Below, piece by piece: positions 1-8,070 of a stretch of 8,119 bases of DNA (position 1 is the stretch's first letter; every line of letters begins with the position of its first letter). This DNA comes from Clostridiales bacterium (GTDB lineage: Bacteria > Bacillota_A > Clostridia > Christensenellales > Aristaeellaceae): NCBI GenBank assembly GCA_024684665.1, contig JAIKWN010000112.1, positions 1 through 8,119 on the forward strand, written 5' to 3'. Under the pieces are notes generated by a model that was given only the letters and a program-made list of their open reading frames with translations, was not told where the DNA came from and did no database searches. The translations under genes were made by a program, and so were the position numbers.

Positions 1-210
1 CAAAATGACCGCTTGGGAACAGGCTTGATGATTCCAAAGGCTTTCCCAGCTGGTTTGTGATCTGGTTTTACTCTATCTAGTCGTTATCCATGGCCTGTTT
101 CCGTTGCTCTTGTTTGCTTTACGCTTTTTTCAGGCTTCTTGTCTTTTGCTGCATTAGAAAGAGTCTGCCTCTTGTGCCAAATCTTTAATTTGGCGTTTTG
201 AGACAGCCCC
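1..210. mobile_element. possible end of an insertion sequence or MITE (remnant)
   Basis: This flank is visibly richer in A and T than the genes to its right and has no open frame that I recognise. The only minus-strand frame of note, reading from 278 to 84, translates to a Lys/Arg-rich low-complexity peptide and overlaps the end of the LacI gene, so I do not call it. Positions 196-210 read TTTTGAGACAGCCCC. Its complement, GGGGCTGTCTCAAAA, resembles the terminal inverted repeats of some Firmicutes insertion sequences, as far as I recall. If this is an element end, the body would lie to the left, mostly outside the window. No transposase motif is visible, so the call is tentative. Confidence 0.28.
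176..194. repeat. inverted repeat, 7-bp arms with 5-nt loop
   Basis: GCCAAAT (176-182) and ATTTGGC (188-194) are exact complements around CTTTA, and GTTTTG follows on the plus strand. It could be a weak terminator for plus-strand transcription or subterminal structure of the putative element end beside it. On the minus strand, where it would serve the LacI gene, no T-run follows. Confidence 0.4.
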
Positions 211-234
211 TTCTTATGCAGTTTCCGGATCCGG

Positions 235-1260
235 TTACACCGGCGCTGCTTTCGGCGGCGCGGTCGTACCCTCGTCATAGATCTTCACGGGCAGCACTTC
301 CGCCTGCGGCGGAAGATCGGGCTGCGCGATGCGCGAAAGCAGGAGGCGCACGCCGCTCTCCGCGACGTGCCCGTCCGCCGCGTAGATGCTCGTCAGCTGC
401 GGAAGATACGGAATGTCCCCGCGCAGATGGTCGAAACTCACGAGGGAAACGTCTTCCGGGATGGAGACGCGCAGGCTGCGCAGGTCTTTCATCGCCATAT
501 AGGAGATCTCGTCGCGGAAGGAAATGATTCCCGTATAGTCGAGCGGAAGCAGCAGGCTGCGCATGTCTCCCGCTGTGAGGGCTGCTTCCACTGCCTCGCC
601 TGGCACGACGCGGGCCGCGCCGCGCGGAACGCCCGCCTCATCCAGCGCGCGGAAGAAACCGGCCAGCCGGTCGATCTGGGAGCTGGACTGGTTTACGCCG
701 GAGAGGAAGAGGAAGCGCCTGTGGCCGAGATCCAGGAGATGCTTTCCCGCGAGGTATCCGCCCTTCTCATCGTCGCAGCGGATGCCGTTGGTGACGACCC
801 CGTCGATGCGGCGGTCCAGCAGGACAAAGGGAACGCGGTTTTTTTCCATATACGCGATATGGGCCCGGTTGTTGTGATACGGAAAATACAAGATGCCGGC
901 AACGGACTGGGAAATCGCGGCGTGGATCAGCTCTTCGCCCAGCTCCTCGTTCAGCTGCATGCAGAGGATCATCATGTTGTAGCCCGCGTCCCGGAGGGCG
1001 CGGTCCATCCGGTTCAGCATGTTGCAGAAGTGCATATTGTGCACGTCGTTGACGATCACGGCGACCGTCTGGCTCCGGCCGGATCGCAGGGAAGAAGCGA
1101 GGGAATTGCGGATATAGCCCATATGGAAAGCCATGTCCCGGATTTTTTTCCGGGTTTCCTCCGGGAGACGGGGATCTCCGCGCAGCGCGCGCGAAACGGT
1201 GTTTATCGTATAACCGCAGGCGAGGGCGATGTCTTTCTGGATCACGCGGGATGCGTTCAT
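235..1260 (-). CDS. LacI-family transcriptional regulator
   Basis: This is a DNA-binding repressor that most likely senses the sugar imported by the divergent operon. With the start at 1260 it has 341 residues, normal for the family. The N-terminal LacI helix-turn-helix spans about residues 9-28 (KDIALACG...NTVSRALRG). A hinge-helix region follows (SLASSLRSGRS, about 53-63), then a periplasmic-binding-protein-like sensor domain from about residue 65. The start at 1260 is chosen because GGAGGAAG lies 6 nt upstream of that ATG. An in-frame TTG at 1296 would add 12 residues but falls inside the gene's own -10 box. The gene is transcribed away from the sugar operon, and the shared 205-bp gap holds both promoters and two operators. 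No terminator is evident after its stop. The family call is firm; the ligand (arabinose or an arabino-oligosaccharide) is inferred from context. Confidence 0.96.
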   Translation of the reverse strand: MNASRVIQKDIALACGYTINTVSRALRGDPRLPEETRKKIRDMAFHMGYIRNSLASSLRSGRSQTVAVIVNDVHNMHFCNMLNRMDRALRDAGYNMMILCMQLNEELGEELIHAAISQSVAGILYFPYHNNRAHIAYMEKNRVPFVLLDRRIDGVVTNGIRCDDEKGGYLAGKHLLDLGHRRFLFLSGVNQSSSQIDRLAGFFRALDEAGVPRGAARVVPGEAVEAALTAGDMRSLLLPLDYTGIISFRDEISYMAMKDLRSLRVSIPEDVSLVSFDHLRGDIPYLPQLTSIYAADGHVAESGVRLLLSRIAQPDLPPQAEVLPVKIYDEGTTAPPKAAPV

Positions 1261-1266
1261 GCGTTT

Positions 1267-1274
1267 CTTCCTCC
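1267..1274 (-). promoter_or_regulatory. ribosome binding site that decides the LacI start
   Basis: On the minus strand these bases read GGAGGAAG, followed by 6 nt and then ATG at 1260-1258. No comparable site precedes the upstream TTG at 1296. Confidence 0.85.
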
Positions 1275-1295
1275 ATATCGGGATTCGATTTGTCA

Positions 1296-1324
1296 ATTAT
1301 AACGGTTCTGTATGGGCTTTGCAA
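1296..1324 (-). promoter_or_regulatory. sigma-A promoter of the LacI gene
   Basis: On the minus strand TTGCAA (1324-1319) is separated by exactly 17 bp from a perfect TATAAT (1301-1296). Transcription should begin near 1289, leaving about 29 nt of leader with the ribosome site. Neither of the two LacI operators overlaps this promoter; the nearer one begins at 1392, so strong autorepression by direct occlusion is not evident. Confidence 0.75.
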
Positions 1325-1378
1325 TCCGTTTATGGCAAAATTATTTACAAAATATAGTAATATCATATAAGATTCCTC

Positions 1379-1407
1379 TTGACAAATCATAGGGTTATCG
1401 TTAACAT
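1379..1407 (+). promoter_or_regulatory. promoter of the sugar-uptake operon
   Basis: A perfect -35 box TTGACA (1379-1384) is followed 17 bp later by TAACAT (1402-1407), which matches the -10 consensus at four of six positions. The stretch upstream (about 1338-1372) is AT-rich, as in UP elements. The spacer and the -10 box lie inside operator 1, which supports repression by LacI. The expected start of transcription is near 1414. Confidence 0.65.
1392..1407. promoter_or_regulatory. LacI-type operator 1
   Basis: GGGTTATCGTTAACAT is centred on CG at 1399-1400, the usual centre of LacI-family operators. It matches the reverse complement of operator 2 at 14 of 16 positions, and the two mismatches are at the edge facing the gene. 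It covers most of the promoter spacer and the -10 box, so a bound repressor should block RNA polymerase. Confidence 0.8.
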
Positions 1408-1421
1408 ATAGCTTAGAAAAT

Positions 1422-1437
1422 GGGTTAACGATAACCC
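1422..1437. promoter_or_regulatory. LacI-type operator 2
   Basis: GGGTTAACGATAACCC is a 16-bp palindrome with a central CG (1429-1430) and one mismatched base pair between the half-sites. It lies just downstream of the expected transcription start and 30 bp centre to centre from operator 1, about three helical turns, so both sites face nearly the same side of the helix. It is the better of the two sites. Confidence 0.82.
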
Positions 1438-1465
1438 AAAACGACGACAAAAAAGGAGGCTCATT

Positions 1466-2737
1466 ATGAAGAAACTGCTGTCCGTCCTCGTCGTGCTCGC
1501 GCTTGCGCTCAGCCTGTGCAGCGCGCTTGCTGAGGAACCCGTCAAATTGACTCTCTGGACCTTCCAGGAGCTGCACACCGAACTCTACAAGACCATGATG
1601 GAAAAATGGAACGCAGAGGAAGGCAAACCGAAGCTGGATATCGACTTCCAGGTCTTCCCCTATGAAGACATGCACAACAAGCTGACCATCGCCCTGCAGA
1701 GCGGCGAGGGCGCGCCCGATCTGGTGGACATCGAAATCAACATGTTCGCCAACTACCTGAAGGGCGATATTGGCCTGGCCCCGATGAACGAGTACGTCGA
1801 GCCCATCGCCGATCACCTCGTTATGAGCCGCCTGAACAACTATGCGAAAGACGGCAAGTTCTACGGCATCGACCATCACATCGGCGCGACCGTGATGTTC
1901 TACAACACTGCCATCCTCGAAGAGGCCGGCATCGACTACACCGCGATCAAGACCTGGGACGACTTCCATGAGGCAGGAAAAACTGTTCTCGAGAAGACCG
2001 GCAAGCCCATGGTCGTCTGGGAGTCCGCCGACTGCTGGAGCGTGTACCCGATGGTCAACCAGCACGGCGGCGACTGGCTCACGCCTGACAACCAGGTCCG
2101 GATGGACGAGCCGGTTGTCGTGAATACGCTCGCGTTCATGAAATCCATGCTGGACGACGGCACCGCGATCCCGTGCCCCGGCGGCTGGACCCATACCGAA
2201 GAGTACTGGGGCTGGATGAACGGCGGCAACTGCGCTGCGGTCTGCATGCCCTTCTGGTACATCGACCGGTTCACTAACTACATGCCTGACCTGAAGGGTC
2301 AGATGAAGGTTGCCCCGATGCCCCTGTGGGCGGACGGCGGCCACAAGTCCGCACAGATGGGCGGCACCGGCACGGCGGTCGTCGCTTCCAGCCCGAACCT
2401 GGAAATCGCCAAAGAATTCCTAGCCTATGCCTGCCTGACCTTCGATGGCTGCGTGACCACATGGAAGATTTGCGGCTTTGACCCGATCCTGAAGGACGTG
2501 TATGGCTCCGATGAGATGAAAGAGCCCAACAAGTTCTTCGAGTACTACGATCAGGATCTGTTCGCCATGCTGAATGGCGTGCTGGACGATATCCCCGACA
2601 CCTGCCTGACCGAGTACTTCCCGACCGCGACCGATATCGTAAAGACCCAGATGGCGTATCGCCTTGTGGAACTGCGCGAGGATCCGGAGCAGATCGCGAA
2701 GGACTGCGCCGAGGAGCTCCGCAGCCAGATCAACTGA
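1466..2737 (+). CDS. sugar ABC transporter, extracellular solute-binding protein
   Basis: This is a family 1 (SBP_bac_1-like) binding protein of a CUT1 carbohydrate importer. It captures oligosaccharide outside the membrane and delivers it to the two permeases encoded next. It has 423 residues, a usual length. The N-terminus is a classic export signal: MKKLL, a hydrophobic core, then ALA|EE with likely cleavage after residue 22. A Cys at position 18 (SLC) is not in a good lipobox, since the residue before it is Leu, so lipid anchoring is uncertain. The mature part shows typical features: KLTLWTFQE near its start, ALQSGEGAPDLVDIE, the DGKFYGID stretch, and many Trp and Tyr residues that could stack on sugar rings. 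AGGAGG at 1454-1459 sits 6 nt before the ATG. It is the first gene of the operon and is followed by a terminator-like hairpin. An arabinose-containing substrate is inferred from the GH51 gene. Confidence 0.95.
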   Translation: MKKLLSVLVVLALALSLCSALAEEPVKLTLWTFQELHTELYKTMMEKWNAEEGKPKLDIDFQVFPYEDMHNKLTIALQSGEGAPDLVDIEINMFANYLKGDIGLAPMNEYVEPIADHLVMSRLNNYAKDGKFYGIDHHIGATVMFYNTAILEEAGIDYTAIKTWDDFHEAGKTVLEKTGKPMVVWESADCWSVYPMVNQHGGDWLTPDNQVRMDEPVVVNTLAFMKSMLDDGTAIPCPGGWTHTEEYWGWMNGGNCAAVCMPFWYIDRFTNYMPDLKGQMKVAPMPLWADGGHKSAQMGGTGTAVVASSPNLEIAKEFLAYACLTFDGCVTTWKICGFDPILKDVYGSDEMKEPNKFFEYYDQDLFAMLNGVLDDIPDTCLTEYFPTATDIVKTQMAYRLVELREDPEQIAKDCAEELRSQIN

Positions 2738-2754
2738 TCCGTTTCGATCATTTG

Positions 2755-2785
2755 GCCGGAGGGGGATACCCCCTCCGGCTTCTTT
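2755..2785 (+). terminator. intercistronic terminator-like hairpin (probably leaky)
   Basis: GCCGGAGGGGG (2755-2765) pairs perfectly with CCCCCTCCGGC (2769-2779) around a 3-nt ATA loop, and TTCTTT follows. The 11-bp GC-rich stem begins 17 bases after the binding-protein stop. The permease genes downstream have no obvious promoter, so readthrough is expected. Such elements between binding-protein and permease genes commonly reduce downstream expression or protect the 3' end of the upstream message. Confidence 0.75.
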
Positions 2786-2905
2786 CCAAAAACCGCCCCC
2801 AAACCGCCTTTGGCGGGCATACCAGATCCCTGTGCCCAAAGGGGCAGGTGAGGTGCTCCCTCGCCCCGCCTGCCCTGAATCCGTACAGATTGGAGTTCCG
2901 GGAAA
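2786..2905 (+). other. structured, GC-rich intercistronic spacer
   Basis: No gene is seen here. Several short inverted repeats follow the main hairpin: CCGCC/GGCGG (2804-2816) with a TTT loop, TGCCC/GGGCA (2833-2846), and GGGCAGG (2842-2848) with CCTGCCC (2869-2875), which encloses GTGAGG/CCCTCGC-type pairing. The last two alternatives share 2842-2846 and so exclude one another. I see no -35/-10 pair of quality, so the permeases probably depend on readthrough from the promoter before 1466. Confidence 0.5.
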
Positions 2906-3829
2906 ATGCAGAATACTTCCGCAAAACGGCCGTCCCTCCGGCAGGGAGGGGGGTTCCTTCACAATCCGAAAGTCGTCCCCTATGTTTTTGTCGCACCCTT
3001 CGTCGTTTTTTTCCTGTTTGTTTACCTGTATCCGCTAATCATGACCGTCATCATGAGCTTTCAGCAGATCGACGGCCCGAACCATCATGAGTTCATCGGG
3101 CTCAAAAACTATCTGAAGCTGAATACCCGCGATTTCCAGATGGCGCTCCGGACATCCGGCCGATACGCCATCTGGGACGTGATCATACTCACGATCATCC
3201 CGCTTCTGATCGCCTGTGTCCTGCATTCCGGTCTGGTCAAAGGGAAGAGCTTTTTTCGGTCCCTGTTCTTTATTCCGTCCCTGACCTCGATCATCGTGGC
3301 CGGTATCGTGTTCCGCTTGGCGTTCGGAACGTTGGAGACCGCCACCGTGAACCGCATGCTGACCTTTTTCGGGCTGAAGCCCGTCAAATGGCTGAGTTAT
3401 CCAGGGCCGGGCAACTTTGTGCTGATCCTTCTGACCCTCTGGCGCTGGAACGGCGTCAACATCGTGTATTATCTCTCCGGCCTGCAGGCCATTCCCGCGG
3501 ATTACTACGAAGCGGCCGAGATCGACGGCGCCAATTCCATCCAGAAATTCCTGCATGTTACTCTGCCGGGGATCCGGCCGGTGCTGATCTACGTCATCAC
3601 TATCACCGTACTCGGCGGCTTCAGCATGTTCACTGAATCTGTGGCCCTCTGGCAGCAGAACAACGCCGGCGGCGTCGGCCGCACAATCGTGGGCTACATG
3701 TACCTGGTGGGCTTCAAGAAGAACAACCTCGGCCTCGCATCAGCCGTGGGCCTCGTGTTGCTTGCCCTCGTGCTCGTCGTGAACCTCCTTCAGCTGATCC
3801 TGATGGGGTTCTTCAAGAAGGAGGATTGA
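2906..3829 (+). CDS. sugar ABC transporter permease 1 (MalF/UgpA type)
   Basis: This is an integral membrane subunit of the CUT1 importer. It pairs with the next gene product to form the channel. It has 307 residues with about six hydrophobic segments, the first at roughly residues 24-49 (PYVFVAPFVVFF...) after a short basic N-terminus. The cytoplasmic EAA loop, the docking site for the ATPase, is clear at residues 202-221 (EAAEIDGANSIQKFLHVTLP). The chosen ATG gives a normal family N-terminus, but its ribosome site is weak (TGGAG 10 nt upstream, or GGGAA directly before it). This contrasts with the strong site of the binding-protein gene and fits lower expression of the membrane subunits. 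Its TGA is one base before the ATG of permease 2. Confidence 0.95.
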   Translation: MQNTSAKRPSLRQGGGFLHNPKVVPYVFVAPFVVFFLFVYLYPLIMTVIMSFQQIDGPNHHEFIGLKNYLKLNTRDFQMALRTSGRYAIWDVIILTIIPLLIACVLHSGLVKGKSFFRSLFFIPSLTSIIVAGIVFRLAFGTLETATVNRMLTFFGLKPVKWLSYPGPGNFVLILLTLWRWNGVNIVYYLSGLQAIPADYYEAAEIDGANSIQKFLHVTLPGIRPVLIYVITITVLGGFSMFTESVALWQQNNAGGVGRTIVGYMYLVGFKKNNLGLASAVGLVLLALVLVVNLLQLILMGFFKKED

Positions 3830-3830
3830 C

Positions 3831-6380
<2,550 letters not shown>

Positions 6381-6410
6381 TAAAACCTCCGCTGAAAAAC
6401 AAATCAGGCA

Positions 6411-6439
6411 TTGACACGTGACCGTTCGTTCACTATAAT
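6411..6439 (+). promoter_or_regulatory. consensus sigma-A promoter of the TetR operon
   Basis: TTGACA (6411-6416), a 17-bp spacer and TATAAT (6434-6439) match the consensus perfectly. Transcription should start near 6446, leaving about 34 nt of leader with GGAGGAG before the TetR start. Such a strong promoter implies that control must come from repression by the surrounding operator. Confidence 0.9.
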
Positions 6440-6454
6440 TAGAGAACGAACGGT
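6421..6454. promoter_or_regulatory. large inverted repeat, probable TetR operator
   Basis: ACCGTTCGTTC (6421-6431) and GAACGAACGGT (6444-6454) are perfect 11-bp complements separated by 12 bp. The left arm lies in the promoter spacer, the -10 box sits between the arms and the right arm covers the expected start of transcription. This placement suits autorepression by the TetR protein encoded directly downstream. Each arm holds a tandem GTTC. The 34-bp span is longer than a minimal TetR operator, so two dimers might bind. Confidence 0.8.
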
Positions 6455-6479
6455 TATTTTGTTTATCGGAGGAGATTCC

Positions 6480-7082
6480 ATGGCGAAAGACACAAAAGAA
6501 AGGATCCTGGCAAAAGCGCTGGAGATGTTTTCGCAGAACGGCTATGTCGGTACGAATATCCGCGAACTGACGGCGTCGCTGGGACTAGTAAAGTCCTCGA
6601 TGTACCGCCATTTTGAAAGCAAGGAGGAGATTTGGAATTCCCTGCTGGACGAGCTGATCGCCTATTACGCTGAGCATTTCGGGTCTGCCGAGCACCTGCC
6701 GCCCGTCCCGGATTCCCCAGAAGGGCTGGTCGAGATGACGATGCGGATGGTGAATTTCACGGTGCATGATGAACAGATCGTCATGACGCGCAAGCTGCTT
6801 ACGATCGAACAGTTCCGCGACGAACGGGCCCGGCAGCTGGCAACAAAGCATTTCCTCACGGGTCTCACGGACATGTTTACATATGTATTCTCCGGCATGA
6901 TGGACAAAGGGTTACTCCGGAAAGACGATCCTGGGATGCTCGCGTTCGCGTATACCGCGCCGATCTCCGCGCTCATCCACCTCTGCGACCGGGAGCCGGA
7001 GAAAACGGATGGGGCGATGGCACAGGCGGAGGCCTTCAGCCGGCATTTCATTGGGATTTACGGGGTGACGGACCATGAGTAA
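6480..7082 (+). CDS. TetR/AcrR-family transcriptional regulator
   Basis: This is a ligand-responsive repressor of 200 residues. The N-terminal DNA-binding domain covers about residues 1-50, with the family helix-turn-helix at about 26-47 (NIRELTASLGLVKSSMYRHF) followed by ESKEEIW. The remainder is an all-helical ligand and dimerisation domain with no assignable ligand. The start is the ATG at 6480, because GGAGGAG (6468-6474) sits 5 nt upstream. The frame is open back to a TTG at 6411, but that codon is the -35 box and cannot be translated from this promoter. The stop overlaps the start of the hydrolase gene by 8 bases, so the two are translationally coupled. Autoregulation through the inverted repeat in its promoter is likely. 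The effector is unknown. Confidence 0.95.
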   Translation: MAKDTKERILAKALEMFSQNGYVGTNIRELTASLGLVKSSMYRHFESKEEIWNSLLDELIAYYAEHFGSAEHLPPVPDSPEGLVEMTMRMVNFTVHDEQIVMTRKLLTIEQFRDERARQLATKHFLTGLTDMFTYVFSGMMDKGLLRKDDPGMLAFAYTAPISALIHLCDREPEKTDGAMAQAEAFSRHFIGIYGVTDHE

Positions 7083-7581
7083 AAAAGCGCTTGTCGTGAT
7101 CGACATCCAGAACGACATCACAAAGCACTACCGGGATATCATCGGAAACCTCAATGCCGCTATCGGATGGGCGGCCGAAAACGGGTTTGAGGTCGTCTAT
7201 ATCAAGCACAACAATTTGTCTCTCGGCACACGCACCTTCAAACCGGATACAAAAGGCGCGGAGCTTGTGCCGGAGCTGCGGATCGTATCGGACAACGTTT
7301 TTATCAAGACGAAGGCGAACGCGCTGACGAGCGAAGCGTTCTCCGAATTCATTAAAAGCCGCGGAATCGACGAGTTCTATCTCGCCGGAGCGGACGCGAC
7401 CGCCTGCGTAAAATCTACCTGTTTCAATATGGCCAAGGCCGGATTTACCGTCCATGTAATTTCTGACTGCATCACCAGCTACGATACGAAAAAGGTTCCC
7501 GAAATGCTCGCTTACTATGCCGGAAAAAGCTGTGAGGTCAGGACACTTGCGGAGTATCAGGACCGCACTGCAGAAACCTGA
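7075..7581 (+). CDS. isochorismatase-like cysteine hydrolase
   Basis: This 168-residue protein belongs to the isochorismatase-like hydrolase superfamily, which includes nicotinamidases and other amide or ether hydrolases. The predicted catalytic triad is present: Asp10 in VVIDIQND, Lys78 in FIKTKANAL, and Cys111 in LAGADATACV, which matches the family pattern of G-(V/A)-x-T-x-x-C. The fold appears complete although at the short end of the family. It is cytoplasmic, with no signal peptide. Its ATG lies inside the end of the TetR gene (8-base overlap), with GGGGTG about 7 nt upstream. The substrate cannot be inferred: Cys hydrolases next to TetR genes can act on xenobiotic amides or on pyridine compounds, but nothing here singles one out. 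The family call is strong and the function open. Confidence 0.92.
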   Translation: MSKKALVVIDIQNDITKHYRDIIGNLNAAIGWAAENGFEVVYIKHNNLSLGTRTFKPDTKGAELVPELRIVSDNVFIKTKANALTSEAFSEFIKSRGIDEFYLAGADATACVKSTCFNMAKAGFTVHVISDCITSYDTKKVPEMLAYYAGKSCEVRTLAEYQDRTAET

Positions 7582-7594
7582 GGCTGCAGAAACC
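7568..7594. repeat. 11-bp direct repeat over the hydrolase stop codon
   Basis: CTGCAGAAACC occurs at 7568-7578 and again at 7584-7594, with the TGA stop at 7579-7581 between the copies. It looks like a small slippage duplication of 16 bp that created the spacer before the next ribosome site (GGAGGA, 7595-7600). Confidence 0.7.
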
Positions 7595-7608
7595 GGAGGA
7601 CTGGAAGA

Positions 7609-8070
7609 ATGAACAGACCAGTCATCACCCTGTTTATGCTGATGTCTGTCGATGGGAAAATCAGCACGGGCGCAACGGACGTAATGGATGTGGATCGGGA
7701 CTTTCCGCAGATCGCCGGGCTGAAAGAGGGCCTGCATCAGTATTATGAAATTGAGCAGACTACCGATCTGTGGTCTTTCAACACGGGGCGCGTACAGGCA
7801 AAAATGGGGGTCAATACAAAAGCAATGCCCGAAAAGACGCCGGTATCCTACGCCCTGCTGGACAATCATTACCTGAATGAGCATGGCGTTCGGTATTTCT
7901 GCACACGGTCAAAGCAGTTTGTCCTGATCACAACGAACAGGAATCACCCTGCGTTCAGCGTCAGCGCAGAGAATCTTCATATCAATCCACATGCCGGTGC
8001 GGCACCGGCACAAATAGGAATGAAAACGGGGCGCCGCAAAATTGCCCGTTTCCTGTTACAATATGCTTGA
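7609..8070 (+). CDS. RibD C-terminal/DHFR-like reductase, probably truncated
   Basis: The first about 125 residues match the NADPH-dependent reductase family (RibD_C, dihydrofolate-reductase fold) seen in stand-alone riboflavin-type reductases. Evidence is MLMSVDGKI (10-18), the conserved FNTGRV segment (57-62, equivalent to the family's GR motif) and FVLITTNRNHPAF (about 104-116). Members of this group usually run well past 200 residues, with a second half that contains the TIQSGG-like cofactor motif and the domain's end. Here the frame continues only to residue 153, and residues from about 125 on (starting near 7981) are unlike the family. The protein is therefore probably non-functional or a hybrid product of an insertion or rearrangement. 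GGAGGA (7595-7600) lies 8 nt before the ATG. It is the third gene of the TetR operon, 27 bases after the hydrolase stop. Confidence 0.75.
   Translation: MNRPVITLFMLMSVDGKISTGATDVMDVDRDFPQIAGLKEGLHQYYEIEQTTDLWSFNTGRVQAKMGVNTKAMPEKTPVSYALLDNHYLNEHGVRYFCTRSKQFVLITTNRNHPAFSVSAENLHINPHAGAAPAQIGMKTGRRKIARFLLQYA
7992..8010. repeat. perfect 19-bp palindrome near the gene break
   Basis: TGCCGGTGC and GCACCGGCA (9-bp arms) flank a single G at 8001. It lies about 10 bases after the point where the reductase stops resembling its family, and could belong to incoming DNA. No T-run follows, so it is not a typical terminator. Confidence 0.75.

Noticed and set aside
225..234. Ten-base palindrome CCGGATCCGG just after the LacI stop, considered as a terminator
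   Set aside because: It has no loop or T-run on the minus strand; such short GC palindromes are common by chance.
84..278. Minus-strand frame encoding a 64-residue Lys/Arg-rich peptide
   Set aside because: It overlaps the end of the LacI gene, has no good ribosome site and has low-complexity composition; it looks like a chance frame in AT-rich flank DNA.
367..1302. Long plus-strand frame opposite the LacI gene (311 codons)
   Set aside because: It is a shadow of the LacI gene caused by high-GC codon usage. The translation is rich in Val, Ala, His and Asp and shows no domain, while the opposite strand has a complete LacI protein.
1320..1337. Imperfect palindrome with a central CG near the LacI promoter, considered as a CcpA cre site
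   Set aside because: The outer TG and CA are not at the distance from the CG required by the cre consensus.
1344..1371. Second possible promoter TTTACA, 16 bp, TATAAG upstream of the binding-protein gene
   Set aside because: It is plausible in AT-rich DNA but weaker than the TTGACA promoter at 1379, and it is not aligned with the operators; chance resemblance is likely.
767..2344. Very long minus-strand frame (525 codons) spanning the intergenic promoters
   Set aside because: It runs antisense through the binding-protein gene and then out of frame through LacI, crossing both promoters and operators; no recognisable domain.
7048..7884. Minus-strand frame of 278 codons opposite the hydrolase and reductase genes
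   Set aside because: The plus strand has well-spaced ribosome sites and recognisable families; the reverse frame shows no domain and spans three gene boundaries.
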